From positions 1-52,512 of the forward strand of contig WXFD01000061.1 of assembly GCA_009877105.1 (NCBI GenBank): a DNA stretch of 52,512 nt. The letters are read 5' to 3'. The notes beneath the pieces were generated by a model. The model was not told where the DNA came from. It did not search any database and saw nothing but the letters and a program-made list of their open reading frames with translations. The position numbers were made by a program, and so were the translations under genes. Shown piece after piece: positions 24,092 through 33,424 of the stretch. Position 1 is the stretch's first letter. Every line of letters begins with the position of its first letter. The stretch comes from Bacteroidales bacterium (GTDB taxonomy: Bacteria > Bacteroidota > Bacteroidia > Bacteroidales > VadinHA17).

Positions 24092-26005
24092 ATGGAACAT
24101 ACATCAGACAGATTCTTAGATATCCTGCGTGAGAAAGGAGTTGCCATTTCGCGGAAATATTCTCTTCCCCGCGGTATCATTTTCCTCCTCGACCTGGTGG
24201 TGGTGTTCCTCGCTTTCCTTGCTGCAGGGGCCCTCCGGTTCAATTTTGACCTGGAGGAAATCAGAATTGCCGAATACACCAATCAGGCTTTTTTATCCGT
24301 TGCAGTGTATGCCTTGTTCATGATTGTCTTCAAATCGTACCGCGACCTGATAAGGCACACCACTCTCAATGACATAACAAATATTCTCAAGGCCAACACC
24401 TTTGCATTTGTAGTACTGCTCCTGATTTCCGGCCTTGGCAGGAGTTCAGGCTGGAGGCCTGCATTAATCATTCCCTATTCTATTCTCATAATACATTATG
24501 TACTGGCCACGGTGGTGCATGCAGTGGAGAGGATCATGGTGAAGCTGACTTTTGAATATGTCAATGCTCCCCGGGACGACAAGAAGAATGTCCTCATTTT
24601 CGGGGCAGGCATCCTGGGTGCGGCTGTAAAACGGATAATCGAAAGCGACCACTTCAGCGTGTACAGGATTGCCGGCTACATTGACGATGACAGGAAGCTC
24701 AGGGGAAAGACCATCAGCCACCATCCGATCTGGTCGTTCGGAGTGCTTGACAAGAGGTTCGTGAAGGATGAAAAGATCAGCACCATCATACTGGCTGTAA
24801 ATAAGTTTCCCCAGGAAAGGAAGGCCATGGTGATCCGGAAGGCACTGAGCCTCGATCTTGAGGTTCTCGAGGTTCCCTCGGCAGATTCATGGCTCCAGGG
24901 CAAGTTCAGTATGAACCAGCTTCACAGGGTCCGTCCGGAGGACCTGCTCGGAAGGCCGCCGATACAGATGAACACCGAAAGAATCTTCCAGGGTCTCATC
25001 GGCAAAACGATCCTCGTCACCGGGGCAGCCGGCTCCATAGGTTCAGAGCTTGTACGGCAGATACTCCGGTTCGGCACAGTAAGGCTTATCCTGGTTGACC
25101 AGGCAGAAACCCCTTTGTTCTTCCTGGGGGCTGAGTTAAAAAAGAATCCTGCAGGCACCTTCTTCAAAACGCTCATTGCCGATATCACCAACGGTGAGCT
25201 GATGGAAAGGATCTTCGTTACCTGGCGGCCTGATATTGTTTTCCACGCAGCTGCCTACAAGCATGTTCCGATGATGGAGGAAAACCCGCATGAGGCGCTG
25301 AGGGTCAACTGCGGAGGGACCAAGGTTGTTGCCGACCTTGCCGGGCGGTACGGAGTGGAAAAATTCATAATGATTTCAATCGACAAGGCAGTCAATCCCA
25401 CGAACGTGATGGGGGCCTCAAAACGGCTGTGCGAGCTTTATGTACAGACGCTCTGTAAAAACAGGCAGTGTACCACTTCTTTCGTAACAACCCGTTTCGG
25501 CAACGTCCTGGGATCTAACGGCTCGGTGATACCAATATTCAGGAAGCAGATTGAGAATGGCGGTCCCGTGACAATCACCCATCGCGATATCAAACGGTAC
25601 TTCATGACCATCCCCGAGGCCTGCCAGCTTGTCCTGGAAGCCGCCTTCATGGGGAACGGCGGCGAGATCTTCGTATTCGACATGGGCAGCCTTGTGAGCA
25701 TTTACGATCTTGCCGAACAGATGATCAAGCTTTCGGGACTGATACCCGGCAAGGATATCAAGATAGAAATAACCGGGTTGCGCCCCGGTGAAAAATTGTA
25801 CGAGGAGCTTCTCACCGATAATGAAAAGACATCGGAAACCTACCATTCCAAGATAATGATCGCCCATAACGGCCACAAAATACCATCCGACCTTGGGGAT
25901 CAGATAAATGAACTGCTTGCAGGTCTCTACAGTAAGTCAAATGAAGAGATTGTTGCCCGGCTGCAGGAGCTTTTACCGGAATACAGGCAGGAACCGCAGG
26001 TTTAA
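24092..26005 (+). CDS. WbpM/CapD-type membrane-bound nucleotide-sugar 4,6-dehydratase
   Basis: 637 aa, full length for the large class. Four membrane helices at residues 20-150 (RGIIFLLDLVVVFLAFLAAG onward), then a CoA-binding-like Rossmann domain (VLIFGAGILGAAVKRII, about 170) and a catalytic SDR domain (ILVTGAAGSIGSELVRQI, about 305). The catalytic stretch SIDKAVNPTNVMGASKR (about 430-446) has Met where classical SDRs have Tyr, as in WbpM. The enzyme converts UDP-GlcNAc to the 4-keto-6-deoxy intermediate used for QuiNAc, FucNAc or bacillosamine-type sugars. It ends the glycan block and probably supplies one of its sugars. Confidence 0.9.
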   Translation: MEHTSDRFLDILREKGVAISRKYSLPRGIIFLLDLVVVFLAFLAAGALRFNFDLEEIRIAEYTNQAFLSVAVYALFMIVFKSYRDLIRHTTLNDITNILKANTFAFVVLLLISGLGRSSGWRPALIIPYSILIIHYVLATVVHAVERIMVKLTFEYVNAPRDDKKNVLIFGAGILGAAVKRIIESDHFSVYRIAGYIDDDRKLRGKTISHHPIWSFGVLDKRFVKDEKISTIILAVNKFPQERKAMVIRKALSLDLEVLEVPSADSWLQGKFSMNQLHRVRPEDLLGRPPIQMNTERIFQGLIGKTILVTGAAGSIGSELVRQILRFGTVRLILVDQAETPLFFLGAELKKNPAGTFFKTLIADITNGELMERIFVTWRPDIVFHAAAYKHVPMMEENPHEALRVNCGGTKVVADLAGRYGVEKFIMISIDKAVNPTNVMGASKRLCELYVQTLCKNRQCTTSFVTTRFGNVLGSNGSVIPIFRKQIENGGPVTITHRDIKRYFMTIPEACQLVLEAAFMGNGGEIFVFDMGSLVSIYDLAEQMIKLSGLIPGKDIKIEITGLRPGEKLYEELLTDNEKTSETYHSKIMIAHNGHKIPSDLGDQINELLAGLYSKSNEEIVARLQELLPEYRQEPQV

Positions 26006-26196
26006 CCCGGCCTGAACCAGTCCCATTGAACCTTTGCAGGATACAGCAGGCTGACTGCAAATTCTCCCCTTACCGCCTGTGAATAATGCAGATTATTTTG
26101 TTGATAATTACCGTGCAACCAAACCGGGGATTTTCATAGATTAGCAATCTGCAATATCACTTTTTGTGTAAGTCAAAACAATAGTTCTTCAAATCA

Positions 26197-27204
26197 ATGA
26201 AAAGACATTTTATAAACATCATTTTACGTGCGATCCTTTTGGGTATGGCTGCTGTCACGATGTTGCTTTCGCCGTCGTGCAAAAGCAATGAGCTTAAAGA
26301 TCAGATCTTGGTGCTTACCCAGCAGCGTGTGCTGATGGCAAATGAAAGGGACTCGCTTTTCAGGCTCCTCGAGGCCAGGCAGGTTGAGTATGATACCCTC
26401 ACTGCAAGCTACAATGCCCTGAGCGAATCGAACAGGGAACTCCTGCAGAGGATCAGGAACCTGCAGGCGGGTTACAGCGCCCGCGGCGCGCAGATAAAAA
26501 AAGCCGAATCCGAAAAGGTTGAACTGAACGGCATCATCGCTGCCCAGGCCAGGAAAAATGATTCCCTTGTCAGTGAGATAAGTGACAGGGAAGACAGGAT
26601 CGCCGTCCTGAACCAGGTCATTGAATCGAAGAAAGCTGAAAATTCAGACCTTGCCGAAGTGATCAGAAAAAAGGACAGCAGGATCGAAGCTGACTCCCTT
26701 AAGGAAGTCGCAAGGCTGAGGCAGCCGAAGGAAAACGGGTTCGTTAATATTTTCGGGTTCAGCGGGGGCTTCGGGCTGGGCGCAAGGGTGCCGGAATACA
26801 ACGCGAGGGTAATCGGTTTCGACAATATTTTCGGGTACCAGGTGGACAGGCACTTCCTGGGAGGGGTCGGCATTGGCCTGAGGGCATATAATGGCGGACT
26901 TGGGATCCCGCTTTTTCTCGGCTTCAGGTATTCACCGGTACCCCGGTCAACAGGGCTCAATCCCTTCATTGCGGCTGACGGCGGACTGGAATTCTTTCCC
27001 GAAAGCATGAAAAACACAAGCATATTCATCCAACCCGCACTGGGTCTGCAGAAGGCACTGGGTCCGAAAACGTCTCTCAAGATAAGTGTCGGATCACTGA
27101 CAGTAGGTAAAATGCCAAACTCGAATAAAAGCAGAGCGACTTTCCTCACCGTCAAGGGTGCGGTCTCTTTCTCCGGGAAGAACGGCCCGTTATTCAGGCA
27201 GTGA
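26197..27204 (+). CDS. Lipoprotein with coiled coil and beta-barrel-like C-terminus
   Basis: 335 aa. Signal peptide with lipobox (MLLSPSC, Cys about 28). Residues 30-170 are a continuous heptad-rich coiled coil (LKDQILVLTQQRVLMANERD onward). From about 180 the sequence changes to alternating Gly/aromatic beta-strand patterns (FGFSGGFGLGAR, LGGVGIGLRAYN, IPLFLGFRYSP) ending in ...VKGAVSFSGKNGPLFRQ, like a small outer-membrane barrel. It probably spans from the outer membrane into the periplasm. The function is unknown and I recognise no named family. It stands alone after the glycan block, with 191 bp of non-coding DNA upstream. Confidence 0.65.
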   Translation: MKRHFINIILRAILLGMAAVTMLLSPSCKSNELKDQILVLTQQRVLMANERDSLFRLLEARQVEYDTLTASYNALSESNRELLQRIRNLQAGYSARGAQIKKAESEKVELNGIIAAQARKNDSLVSEISDREDRIAVLNQVIESKKAENSDLAEVIRKKDSRIEADSLKEVARLRQPKENGFVNIFGFSGGFGLGARVPEYNARVIGFDNIFGYQVDRHFLGGVGIGLRAYNGGLGIPLFLGFRYSPVPRSTGLNPFIAADGGLEFFPESMKNTSIFIQPALGLQKALGPKTSLKISVGSLTVGKMPNSNKSRATFLTVKGAVSFSGKNGPLFRQ

Positions 27205-27271
27205 TCCTGCGGGTTCCCCGGGGGGAACGGCGGATCTTCAGGTTTCTCTTATCTGCAGCTGATAAGACAGG

Positions 27272-28462
27272 TCACAGGCTTAATTCCGATATTTCTCCTG
27301 TTTTCCTGTTTTTCAGTATCTTCTTAACCCGGCCGTCAGGCAGGGTTTCTTCTTTTACGAGAATATGCTCATCGTCGTAATCGTGGACGATGCTGATCCT
27401 TTCCGTCTTTTCGCGGCCGCGCCACACTTTCAGCTCCACCGGTTCCCACTTTCCCGACCGGGCCGACCTGTAGCAGGCATCTGTTATTTCATTAACAATA
27501 TATCCGTCATAAAAAGTCTCTGCTGGCAGAACGCCCCTTTCAAGTGAGCCGAACATGTCGGCAAACATGTCAATGTAGCCCAGTTCGGCCGCTTCGTCGC
27601 CCACCGGAAAGAGCCATCCCTTTTCCGACTCGGCTTTTTCCGCCACATAACCGCCCTTACCGCCCGCGGAAAACATCTCGAAGCCGGTGCGCAGGAAATT
27701 GTTTATCCACACCGTACCTTCGGTTCCCATCACCTCATCGCGCAGATCCATTCCTCCCCTGAACGTCCAGCTCACCTCAAACTGTCCGATGGCGCCGTTC
27801 TCGTACTTCACCCATCCCAGTGCATTATCTTCGGCATCAATGGGTTTTACAAGCGTATCGGCCCAGCACATCACCGCCGCGGGTTTAATATCCTTTCCGA
27901 TATAGTTCCTGGCAATCTCAATGCAGTGGCAGCCCATATCGAGAAGCACTCCTCCGCCCGACACTTCTTTTGTCCAGAACCAGGCACTGTGCGGCCCCGG
28001 ATGGGTTTCGCGCGAACGTGTCCAGGTCACCTGTCCGATTGCGCCTGATCTGACCGCCTGCAGTGCCTTCATGGTTTTAGGAGGGTAAACAAGGTCCTCG
28101 AGGTAGCCGTGAATGACACCTGCCTTTTCCACGAGCCTCAGCATCTCGAAAGCTTCAGCCGCATTGCGTCCAAGAGGCTTGGTGCAGAAAACATTCTTGC
28201 CTTCCGAAGCTGCAATCCTTACAGCTTCAAGGTGCATATTGTTCGGCAGGCCGATGATGACAACGTCCACATCGGGGTCGCTTATCGCATCATGCATCGA
28301 GGTGGTCCAGCGGGGGATGCCGTGTTTTGCGGCGAAGGCTTCGGCGCGTTCGGCGCTGCGCGACCAGATCACACCGACTGAATCGCGCCCGCGGCGCCCG
28401 TTGATCGAATATGCATAGAAATCGCCGATGAACCCGGCGCCAAGGATTGCTGCTCTGGCCAT
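27272..28462 (-). CDS. Gfo/Idh/MocA-family oxidoreductase
   Basis: 396 aa. N-terminal Rossmann fold with AILGAGFIGDFYAYSI (residues 5-20), VDVVIIGLPNNMHLEAV (about 68-84) and the EGKNVFCTKPLGRNAAEA motif (about 90-107), whose CTKP corresponds to the EKP substrate lysine region. GGGVLLDMGCHCIEIARNYIG (about 168-188) supplies the usual catalytic His helix. These enzymes oxidise or reduce sugars and inositols with NAD(P). The tail from about 350 (charged, HDYDDEHILVKEETLPDGRV) is longer than usual. Substrate unknown. It is a single minus-strand gene with its own promoter. Confidence 0.9.
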   Translation of the reverse strand: MARAAILGAGFIGDFYAYSINGRRGRDSVGVIWSRSAERAEAFAAKHGIPRWTTSMHDAISDPDVDVVIIGLPNNMHLEAVRIAASEGKNVFCTKPLGRNAAEAFEMLRLVEKAGVIHGYLEDLVYPPKTMKALQAVRSGAIGQVTWTRSRETHPGPHSAWFWTKEVSGGGVLLDMGCHCIEIARNYIGKDIKPAAVMCWADTLVKPIDAEDNALGWVKYENGAIGQFEVSWTFRGGMDLRDEVMGTEGTVWINNFLRTGFEMFSAGGKGGYVAEKAESEKGWLFPVGDEAAELGYIDMFADMFGSLERGVLPAETFYDGYIVNEITDACYRSARSGKWEPVELKVWRGREKTERISIVHDYDDEHILVKEETLPDGRVKKILKNRKTGEISELSL

Positions 28463-28486
28463 AACTGCAGATTTTCAGGTTTTAAA

Positions 28487-28494
28487 CAAATATA
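28487..28494 (-). promoter_or_regulatory. -7 promoter element of the Gfo/Idh/MocA gene
   Basis: On the minus strand TATATTTG, 24 nt before the ATG at 28462. The rest of the 295-bp divergent region holds only a weaker plus-strand element, TATCTTTA at 28677-28684, which could serve the gene at 28758. Confidence 0.5.
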
Positions 28495-28757
28495 GGAAAA
28501 AATCAACTCCCAGGGGTCCGGCGCATCATGATTTTTACCTCCCGAAATCACTCAGGCAGGACCTCCTGAATACCCTTCGTTCCGGTCCGGTCCGGCTGCA
28601 CCGCAGCAACGCGTTCCGTAAGTTTTTTCTTTTCACGGTTACATAAAAATGCTTTACCATGTCACCGGATTTTAAGTATCTTTACGACGGAACATTTCAC
28701 ATAAACGATTGTTAAAAAAACAGCAAGACTGATATTAACCCGTTAAACGAATTAATC

Positions 28758-29780
28758 ATGGCAGATCTGAAAACAAACTACATGGGGCTGGAGCTGAAAA
28801 ACCCCGTTATTGTCGGCGCAAGCAATCTTGTTACGAATCCGCAGAATCTGAAAAAACTGGAAGAAGCCGGCGCAGCCGCAGTAGTTTACAAATCGCTTTT
28901 TGAAGAGCAGATACAGCTTGAGAACCTGGAACTGTATGAAAGGACGACCGAGTATGAAGACAGGCACGCGGAAATGGTCACTCTTTTTCCCAGGATTGAA
29001 AGGGAAAACAAGGGACCCATTGATTACCTGATGAACATCAAAAAGGCAAAAAACTCTGTCTCGATCCCGGTTTTTGCAAGTATAAATGCGATCAACGACG
29101 CCACATGGGTTGATTATGCAGTCAGGGCAGCAGAAACGGGAGTCGACGGTCTGGAGCTGAATTTCTACAGTGTGCCTGAAAAGCCCGACGGGAAGCATGC
29201 CGACATTGAAACGAGGCAGCTTGAGACGTTCAGAAAGGTCAGATCAGCCGTCAGTATCCCCATTGCCGTAAAGCTTAGCTCATTCTATACCAATCCGCTT
29301 AAAATAATATACGAACTCGATAAGGCAGGGGCCAACGGGGTTGTCCTGTTCAATCGTCTTTTCCAGCCTGACATTGACATAGAAAACGAGCAGCACAGGT
29401 ATCCCTTTAACCTGAGCAACGCCGAAGACAACCGCCTGCCGCTCAGATTTTCAGGATTGCTTTACGGAAACACAAAGGCCTCGGTATGTGCAAACACGGG
29501 GATATTCAACGGCCATGATGTTGTTAAGATGCTGCTGGCCGGAGCCGATGCAGTGGAAGTAGTGAGCACCCTGTACCTGAACCAGATAAGTGTTATCGGA
29601 ACAATACTGAATGACCTGTCGAAATGGATGGATTCAAAAGGGTATGAAACCATCGGTCAGTTCAGGGGGAAACTCTCAAGCAAGGCAACCACCGATCCGA
29701 ATGCCTACTACCGCGCCCAGTATTTTGATTTCCAGATGAGCACCTCTGCCATCCTGAAAAAATACAAGGCTATAAACTGA
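28758..29780 (+). CDS. Dihydroorotate-dehydrogenase-like flavoprotein, paralogue 1
   Basis: 340 aa, FMN-binding TIM barrel of the DHOD type. Seen: YMGLELKNPVIVGASNLVTN (residues 9-28), KSLFEEQI, IPVFASINAIND, IPIAVKLSSFYTN (the FMN lysine strand), VVLFNRLFQPDID, and the phosphate site NTGIFNGHDVVKMLLAGADA. The place that holds the catalytic Cys/Ser of true PyrD (NLSCPN-type) reads LNFYSVPEKPDG, so it is probably not a normal dihydroorotate dehydrogenase; relatives are usually annotated only as DHOD-like. A second, diverged copy lies at 50473 on the other strand. The electron acceptor and substrate are unknown. Confidence 0.85.
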   Translation: MADLKTNYMGLELKNPVIVGASNLVTNPQNLKKLEEAGAAAVVYKSLFEEQIQLENLELYERTTEYEDRHAEMVTLFPRIERENKGPIDYLMNIKKAKNSVSIPVFASINAINDATWVDYAVRAAETGVDGLELNFYSVPEKPDGKHADIETRQLETFRKVRSAVSIPIAVKLSSFYTNPLKIIYELDKAGANGVVLFNRLFQPDIDIENEQHRYPFNLSNAEDNRLPLRFSGLLYGNTKASVCANTGIFNGHDVVKMLLAGADAVEVVSTLYLNQISVIGTILNDLSKWMDSKGYETIGQFRGKLSSKATTDPNAYYRAQYFDFQMSTSAILKKYKAIN

Positions 29781-29824
29781 ATACCTGTTTCAGATTTTTG
29801 TGTTCCTTCCGGTATGTTTTAATG

Positions 29825-29858
29825 CACCCGGGACATGTTTTCCATTCAGTCCGGGGTG
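29825..29858 (+). terminator. Hairpin downstream of the DHOD-like gene
   Basis: CACCCGGGAC (29825-29834) and GTCCGGGGTG (29849-29858) pair with one mismatch around a 14-nt loop. There is no T run directly after it on either strand, so an intrinsic terminator is possible but not certain. Confidence 0.35.
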
Positions 29859-29948
29859 ATGCGGACCCAACTTCAGCAATGAAAAATGTAACATAAAATC
29901 ATTTTTCCCGTTTAATTGCAGAGGTGAAAGTAACGGGAAACGGGTTTT

Positions 29949-32486
29949 ATGAGAATTTTCATTATAACCTTAACAATATTTCTGGCTTCGTTCAACACTT
30001 TCGGACAGAACTGTTCGATCAAATCCAAGGCCAACGACATAACTCCTGACAAGCTGTGTTCGCCGGTGACTGCCTCGTGGGATGTCCGCTACAACGGGGT
30101 AAACAATGCAGGGAGGCCGGTGAGTATCAGGTATGACTGGGACAACGGGGTGGTGGTTGACGTGCCTGCAACGGAGATCGGTCCAGGGGTGTTTGAAGCC
30201 AATGCGGTCAACACTTACACGTCGATGGGGCGGCGCTGCAACTATCATCCCCGGGCGACCCTTATCGTGAACGGCCAGGTGTGCACCTCATCCACCCAGG
30301 AGCAAATAGTCACTGTCTGGGACGATGATGATCACAACGGCGGCGACATGCATATCAACCCGGTGGTATGGCCCATCTGCGTGGGAAATTCCGATAACGC
30401 TCGCTTCCGCGATCTCACCCAGTTCAACTGTGTTCCGCCGCAGGAGAGGGATAATCCGAATATCCATACCAGGTGGATCCAGTGGGTTTACGGAACCGCG
30501 AATACAATGACGGGCGTTCCCGTCACCGTCGACGGTGTGGTCAGGCCGCCCTCATGGCACGATGCGGTCATCACCCTGACCGGTCCGGTGACCGGCTCGG
30601 GGGTGTGGTCGAGAGTGATCAGCGTGGCCAACGATAAGCCGGTCGGCCAGTACTACGAGGTTACACTGCGCAACTGGAACTACTGCAATCCCTACGATGA
30701 TCCGAATATTCCGGGTCCGCCGGCCGATCCGGTGAATGGTGACCATCCTCCGGTTGAAACGACCGCAAGGATCCTGATAGTTCCCTATCCCGATGCAACG
30801 ATCAACCCCGTGGCACCAATGTGTGCAAATGCACCTGCGGTCACCCTCACGGCCCATGATCCGGGAGGACGGTGGTCTGGTCCCGGTATCGTCGGCAACA
30901 GGTTCTACCCGTCTGTTGCGGGACCCGGTGTGCACACAATAACCTACAACATCACCAGCGACAGCGGATGCAGCAATTCCGACACAGAAACAATAACCGT
31001 ACTGCCGATACCCGATGCCACGATAAATCCCGTCGGGATCCTGTGCAACACCGATCCGCCGTTCAGGCTTACAGCCGCAACACCGGGCGGCACCTGGTCA
31101 GGCCCGGCGCCGCCGGTGCTGATCGGGGATATTTTTGACCCCTCCATCGCCGGACCGGGAAATTACACGGTCAGGTACGACATTTCAAAAGACGGGTGCA
31201 GCAATACCAGCTCCGTCGTCATCACGGTGGCCACACCCGACGCTACAATTGATCCGGTTGACACCCTGTGCGTGAACAGCCCGCCGGTGACAATGACGGC
31301 CCATGACCTCGGCGGCATCTGGATCGGCAACGGGATGTCCGGCAATATATTCTATCCGGCAATAGCAGGGCCGGGCGACCATGTTATCATTTACGATCTC
31401 AACAATCCCGACTGCACCGATGCAGATACCATAACCGTTACCGTCATGCCCATACCCGATGTGACCATCAGACGGGTGGGAACGGTTTACATCCACACCC
31501 CGCCGGTCCTGCTGGCTGCATTACCGACGGGAGGAACCTTTTCAGGCACCGGAGTCAACGGCCTGTACTTCGACGCAAAAACGGCAGGCATCGGCACCCA
31601 TGTGATAACCTATACCACACTTACCGACAAGTTCGGCTGCAAAAACCAGGATACCATTCATATCCATGTTACCATGCCGCCCTTCCCGACTGCCCGCTTC
31701 GAACCCGACACCTCGGGGTGCAATCCCTTCACCGTGCAGTTCAGGAACCGCAGTATCGGCGGAGAATCGTACCTGTGGGATTTCGACGACAAAACCTTTT
31801 CCATGGAAGAAAACCCGGTCCACACCTGGTATGTGCCGGGAACCTACAACGTGAAGCTCACCGTAACAAACCTGCTGGGATCGGCCACTCATGAGAAACA
31901 GGTCACGGTATTCCGGAGTCCCGTCGCTTCGTTCGGAGCCTACCCCACACATGTGATCAACAACCAGCAGGTGGTGGTGTTCTATAACTATTCATACTAC
32001 GACAGCACTTACCTCTGGGATTTCGGCGACAATACCACCTCCACGGAAAAGAATCCATGGCACAAGTATGAGGATCCCGGAACCTACAATGTGACGCTGT
32101 GGGTTACATCGAAAGACGGCTGCGTTGATTCCACGATAATGAACACACCTGTCATCGTAGAATTCAGGACCGGTTTCATCGGTTTCCCCAACGTATTCAA
32201 ATGGAACGGGACCGGTCCCACGGGCGGAGCCTGGAGAGAAGGGGTCTACCCGGAGATGGACAATGTTTTCAGGCCCTTCTTCGAGAATGTAATTGAATAC
32301 AAGCTGCAGATATTCAACAGGTGGGGTGTACTTATATATGAGAGCAATGATCTGTACAAGGGATGGGACGGTTATTTCGGCGACGGGAACCTTGCCATCC
32401 AGGGAGTGTATGTATGGAGGGCCAGCGGCCAGTTTGCCGACGGAGTATATTTCAACCGGGTCGGCGACGTCACCTTTCTACACTGA
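29949..32486 (+). CDS. Secreted Ig/PKD repeat protein with type IX secretion C-terminal domain
   Basis: 845 aa. Signal peptide at 1-20 (ending NTFGQ). Residues 20-275 are not recognised. Then four Ig-like repeats of about 75 aa start near 280, 355, 430 and 503, each with the pattern DATINPV..C...P.VTLTA...GG.WSG and AGPG.H.ITY. Two PKD domains follow (about 578-655, SYLWDFDDKTFS; 656-745, TYLWDFGDNTTS). The last 95 residues (IEYKLQIFNRWGVLIYESND, then GWDGYFGD) are the gliding-motility-type C-terminal domain that targets proteins to the type IX secretion system. The protein is likely surface-anchored or released and may act in adhesion or glycan binding. It is a single gene. Confidence 0.9.
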   Translation: MRIFIITLTIFLASFNTFGQNCSIKSKANDITPDKLCSPVTASWDVRYNGVNNAGRPVSIRYDWDNGVVVDVPATEIGPGVFEANAVNTYTSMGRRCNYHPRATLIVNGQVCTSSTQEQIVTVWDDDDHNGGDMHINPVVWPICVGNSDNARFRDLTQFNCVPPQERDNPNIHTRWIQWVYGTANTMTGVPVTVDGVVRPPSWHDAVITLTGPVTGSGVWSRVISVANDKPVGQYYEVTLRNWNYCNPYDDPNIPGPPADPVNGDHPPVETTARILIVPYPDATINPVAPMCANAPAVTLTAHDPGGRWSGPGIVGNRFYPSVAGPGVHTITYNITSDSGCSNSDTETITVLPIPDATINPVGILCNTDPPFRLTAATPGGTWSGPAPPVLIGDIFDPSIAGPGNYTVRYDISKDGCSNTSSVVITVATPDATIDPVDTLCVNSPPVTMTAHDLGGIWIGNGMSGNIFYPAIAGPGDHVIIYDLNNPDCTDADTITVTVMPIPDVTIRRVGTVYIHTPPVLLAALPTGGTFSGTGVNGLYFDAKTAGIGTHVITYTTLTDKFGCKNQDTIHIHVTMPPFPTARFEPDTSGCNPFTVQFRNRSIGGESYLWDFDDKTFSMEENPVHTWYVPGTYNVKLTVTNLLGSATHEKQVTVFRSPVASFGAYPTHVINNQQVVVFYNYSYYDSTYLWDFGDNTTSTEKNPWHKYEDPGTYNVTLWVTSKDGCVDSTIMNTPVIVEFRTGFIGFPNVFKWNGTGPTGGAWREGVYPEMDNVFRPFFENVIEYKLQIFNRWGVLIYESNDLYKGWDGYFGDGNLAIQGVYVWRASGQFADGVYFNRVGDVTFLH

Positions 32487-32587
32487 GAACTTTAATCCGC
32501 CGATGCCTTCAATGGAATTCCACGCGAACGGAACGGTGCTCACAGAGATGCATGGGACCGGGCAACCGCCATGGCGGGGTTCCGGTA

Positions 32588-33202
32588 TCAGTCAACCTTC
32601 ACCTTGATCACAACCTTCTTCACGGGTGAATTTTCGCCGTCCTTCAGTCCGGGGCAATGCAGCTCGCCGGGGAAGAAAAAGAACAGCCGGCCGGGAACGG
32701 CATTAAGCATGGCCGGATTACGGACCGTCATGAATTCTATATCCTTTTCCGGATCGTACTCTTCAAGGAGCTCATCAAGTTCCGATGCCGGAGCGAGCCC
32801 GATCAGCTCCTTCCCGCTCAGAACATACTGAATATCTATGTACTTACGGTGGGCCTCATATTGCGCCTCTTCCGGATCCTTTGAAATATACTCGCTGACC
32901 GAGGCATAAAGATTATCCCCGTCAATGTCATGCCGCCCGGGTTCCAGGTCATCCGGCGAAATGTTTTTAAGGTAAACGAAAGCCTTGTCCCATCTATCCT
33001 TGTTCCTGAAATATGAGACTGCAAACGTTTTCCTGCTGACAGACTGATCGGGAACGGCTTTCAGACCGTTCAGCCATTCGCCTTTTTCGAACCATCTGTC
33101 AAGCTTTTGACCGCTCCAGGCAGAGGGGTCGTTGTTTCCCGAGCAGCCTGCAAAAAGCGCGGCGGCAGAGAACAGGGCGATCTGAAGAATTGTGCTTTTC
33201 AT
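32588..33202 (-). CDS. YhcH/YjgK/YiaL (DUF386) family lipoprotein
   Basis: 204 aa. Signal peptide and lipobox (LFAGC, Cys about 19), then the DUF386 beta-sandwich: YEAHRKYIDIQYVLSGKELI (about 119-138), a classical stretch whose His and Gln/Glu line a metal-holding pocket, and GRLFFFFPGELHCPGL (about 171-186) with the second His. Relatives such as EbgC and YhcH bind or isomerise sugars, some linked to sialic acid use. A lipoprotein form is common in Bacteroidota. The gene converges with the secreted protein gene across a 100-bp gap. Confidence 0.85.
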   Translation of the reverse strand: MKSTILQIALFSAAALFAGCSGNNDPSAWSGQKLDRWFEKGEWLNGLKAVPDQSVSRKTFAVSYFRNKDRWDKAFVYLKNISPDDLEPGRHDIDGDNLYASVSEYISKDPEEAQYEAHRKYIDIQYVLSGKELIGLAPASELDELLEEYDPEKDIEFMTVRNPAMLNAVPGRLFFFFPGELHCPGLKDGENSPVKKVVIKVKVD

Positions 33203-33424
33203 GGGCGGAATGAATGACGTGGTTATTATTGAATGATTGAGAGAATAAATATAAAAATCATTTGTATACTGTAAAAAATTATTTTGCCGGAAGAATTATC
33301 ACGGGGACGGATGAAGGCCGTCATGCCGGTTTCATGAAGTTTTGGCTAAAAGCCGTGATTCACTGTGAAACGGTTAATACCAGATAAGGCAGCTCCGGCC
33401 CTGTTGCGGAACTGATCTGCAATG

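Noticed and set aside
26472..27155. Long minus-strand frame opposite the coiled-coil lipoprotein gene
   Set aside because: It has no domain, is Ser/Leu-rich as expected for the complement of a coiled-coil gene, and the plus-strand frame has a signal peptide and clear structure.
32293..32629. Small plus-strand frames over the end of the secreted PKD protein gene
   Set aside because: They are out-of-frame readings across the conserved type IX C-terminal domain coding sequence, with no features of their own.
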